DNA of 64,000 bases. Source: JAIBJN01 sp963838795. Lineage in GTDB: Bacteria > Actinomycetota > Thermoleophilia > Gaiellales > Gaiellaceae. Location: assembly GCA_963838795.1 (NCBI GenBank), contig CAWISL010000008.1:1-64000 (forward strand), given 5' to 3'. The translations under genes and the position numbers were made by a program. The notes below the pieces were generated by a model. The model worked only from the letters and a program-made list of their open reading frames with translations. It ran no database searches and had not been told where the DNA came from. Of this stretch, positions 62,531 through 64,000 are shown piece by piece (within the stretch, counting starts at the first letter, position 1; every line of letters begins with the position of its first letter).

Positions 62531-63358
62531 ATGACCGGCTTGACTCCATCGGCGAACGCGGAGCACGGGTCGTACTGGCGGCGCCATGCTGGCGCGCTCC
62601 TCCTCGGCGGATTCGGCCTCCTGATCCTCGTCATCATCGTGGGCCAGCTTCTCGATCGGGGGGACGTCCAGGCATGGCTGGCCGAGCAGTCCGCCGCGAC
62701 GGCGTACTTCATCGTCTTCCTCCTGGTCGGCCTGGACGCCGTGATTCCGATTTTCCCCGGCGAGACGACGCTGAACGCGGCGTCGACGATCGCAGCCGAC
62801 GGCGGGCTCGAGCTCGAGCTCGTCATGCTCGCCGGTGCTCTCGGAGCGATTGTCGGCGACTCCTGTCTCTTCTGGATCGCGCGCAGGTACACGGCCCAGG
62901 TCCGGCCAGGCCTGGACAAGGCAAAGAAGAACCAGAAGGTTGAGGCCGCCTGGAGCATGCTGGACGCCTCGCCTGGGCTCCTCATCGTCGGGGGCCGCTA
63001 TGTCCCCGGGATGCGCTTCGCCGTCAACGCGTCGATGGGACTTTCCGACATCCCTTATCGCCGCTTTCTGCCATGGTCGGCTCTCGGAGGTGCGCTGTGG
63101 TCGATCTATACGTGCGGTCTGGCCTACCTGGTGGCTTCCACCCTTGCCGGCTTCCCGCTCGCATCCATTGTCATCGCCGCCGTCATCACCTCGTGCGTCA
63201 TCGTGGCCACCTACTTCGTCTACCGGCGTAGACAGAGGCGCGTCGCCGAGAAGGTTTCGCAGGACGAAGCAGCCGGTGGTGGTTCCCAGCGACCTTCTGC
63301 TTCGCACGCCACGCCGGTGTACGAAACGACGCCCGAGAAGGGCGCGCCTGCTGAGTAG
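62531..63358 (+). CDS. DedA-family membrane protein
   Basis: A 275-residue SNARE-associated/DedA protein: LLLGGFGLLILVIIVGQLL, YFIVFLLVGLDAVIPIFPGE, TLNAASTIAADGGLELELVM, GAIVGDSCLFWIARR, GGRYVPGMRFAVNASMGLSD and two last helices, then a charged tail. The FPGE and GRYVPGMR motifs are typical of these lipid-flippase-like proteins. ATG 62531 follows GAGGACCGGAG; an in-frame ATG at 62477 would add 18 polar residues. Confidence 0.88.
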   Translation: MTGLTPSANAEHGSYWRRHAGALLLGGFGLLILVIIVGQLLDRGDVQAWLAEQSAATAYFIVFLLVGLDAVIPIFPGETTLNAASTIAADGGLELELVMLAGALGAIVGDSCLFWIARRYTAQVRPGLDKAKKNQKVEAAWSMLDASPGLLIVGGRYVPGMRFAVNASMGLSDIPYRRFLPWSALGGALWSIYTCGLAYLVASTLAGFPLASIVIAAVITSCVIVATYFVYRRRQRRVAEKVSQDEAAGGGSQRPSASHATPVYETTPEKGAPAE

Positions 63359-63404
63359 TCCGCCTTGGGAGCGACGCTCAACCCGTGGCCGCGAAGGAAA
63401 TCTG

Positions 63405-64000
63405 ATGGCGAGAAACGCGGTGACGGAGAGCACTGAGCCCAGCGACAAGCACCGGCGGCGCCCGCGCGTCGTCGTGCTCGGGGGCGGCTTCGGCGGGATC
63501 GGGGCCGCCCGCGCCCTCAAGGACGTCGAAGCCGAGGTCGTGCTTGTGGACAAGCACGACTACCACACGTTCCAGCCGCTCCTCTACCAGTTGGCCACCC
63601 ACCTGCTCGAGACGGCTGTCGTCGGGCACGCGCTCCGTGGTCTCTTCCACGAGCAGCCCAACGTCGTCGTCCACCAGGCGACCGTAACCGGGATCGACCT
63701 CGCGGGCCGCCGGGTGCAGTTCGCTGAGATGGCTCCGCTCGAGTACGACTACCTCGTGCTCGCGGTCGGCGCCGAGGTCACCTTCTTCGGAACCGAGGGC
63801 GCCGCAGAGCACGCGTTTCCGATGTACACGCTGTCCGACGCCGTGCGTCTCAAGGAGCACATCCTCCGCATGTGGGGGGCGGCGGACCGAGACCCGGCGC
63901 TTGTGGAAGACGGAGCGCTGAACGTCGTCGTCGTCGGCGGCGGCCCGACGGGGGTTGAGAGCGCAGGCGCGCTGGCCGAGCTCTACCGGGAGAGCTTCGC
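63405..64000 (+). CDS. NAD(P)/FAD oxidoreductase, type II NADH dehydrogenase (3' partial)
   Basis: The first 198 residues of an NDH-2-like flavoprotein, cut by the window edge. FAD-binding VVVLGGGFGGIGAARALKD, DYHTFQPLLYQLATHLL (conserved NDH-2 segment), EYDYLVLAVGAEVTFFG and the NADH-binding VVVVGGGPTGVESAGAL are present. It would pass electrons from NADH to quinone without pumping protons. AAGGAAA precedes ATG at a good distance. Confidence 0.92.
   Translation, partial: MARNAVTESTEPSDKHRRRPRVVVLGGGFGGIGAARALKDVEAEVVLVDKHDYHTFQPLLYQLATHLLETAVVGHALRGLFHEQPNVVVHQATVTGIDLAGRRVQFAEMAPLEYDYLVLAVGAEVTFFGTEGAAEHAFPMYTLSDAVRLKEHILRMWGAADRDPALVEDGALNVVVVGGGPTGVESAGALAELYRESF

Overview
The window is GC-rich DNA of an actinobacterium. 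Gene content and gene neighbourhoods (Rex, H+-PPase, DUF2520-panC-panB, tsaE-tsaB-rimI-tsaD, rpsA next to coaE) and very common GTG starts suggest Actinomycetota, probably class Thermoleophilia (Gaiellales/Solirubrobacterales); this is inferred without any search. Many genes have a TANNNT hexamer exactly 6-7 nt before the start codon, the layout of leaderless mRNAs.

Layout. 0-3.7 kb: branched-chain amino acid ABC transporter livHMGF, with about nine single-base frame breaks in livH, livM and livG. 3.7-13 kb: polA, a secreted propeller-like protein (minus), rpsA, coaE, a lytic transglycosylase, a sulfotransferase (minus) and uvrB. 13-18 kb (minus): two secreted proteins, each followed by a DUF4242 gene (one a pseudogene), and a large ATP-binding LuxR regulator. 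18-22 kb: secreted CHRD-5'-nucleotidase, secreted endonuclease/phosphatase-like protein, metallophosphoesterase. 22-30 kb: small membrane proteins, a broken lipoprotein, uvrA, a Yip1 protein, and pantothenate genes panB, panC and DUF2520. 30-39 kb: msrBA, GMC oxidoreductase, FmdB protein, family-4 UDG, SRPBCC protein, the t6A operon tsaE-tsaB-rimI-tsaD and a subtilase. 39-47 kb: glutaredoxin-like protein, rex, a small atypical island with a lipoprotein, an ECF sigma/anti-sigma pair, a glutamate-cysteine ligase-like enzyme, mtnP, H+-pyrophosphatase, HAD and VanZ genes. 47.5-54.2 kb: a cobalamin riboswitch leading btuFCD-cobUTSC (B12 uptake and nucleotide-loop assembly) and a CinA-like gene. 54.2-59.7 kb: M55 peptidase, pcrA, Eis-like acetyltransferase, M23 peptidase, DHFR-like reductase. 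59.8-62.3 kb: tRNA-Val with a 2.5-kb integrated element. 62.5-64 kb: DedA protein and the start of an NDH-2.

Two observations stand out. First, two diverged copies of a ~165-bp rod-shaped element (38674-38838 plus strand; 58519-58682 minus strand) share internal-loop sequences while their stems differ by compensatory changes; they look like an unrecognised structured RNA or repeat family. Second, tRNA-Val carries a small integrated element bounded by a perfect 44-bp repeat, with four candidate integrase arm sites, a 5'-truncated integrase and a cargo gene paralogous to the chromosomal gene at 6.3 kb; the tRNA itself has C instead of U at position 33.

Indels in otherwise conserved genes (livHMG, rpsA tail, 22.8-23.1 kb, uvrA, 26.37 kb, hppA, the eis-like C-terminus) are more likely consensus errors than biology, so predicted proteins there need repair before use.
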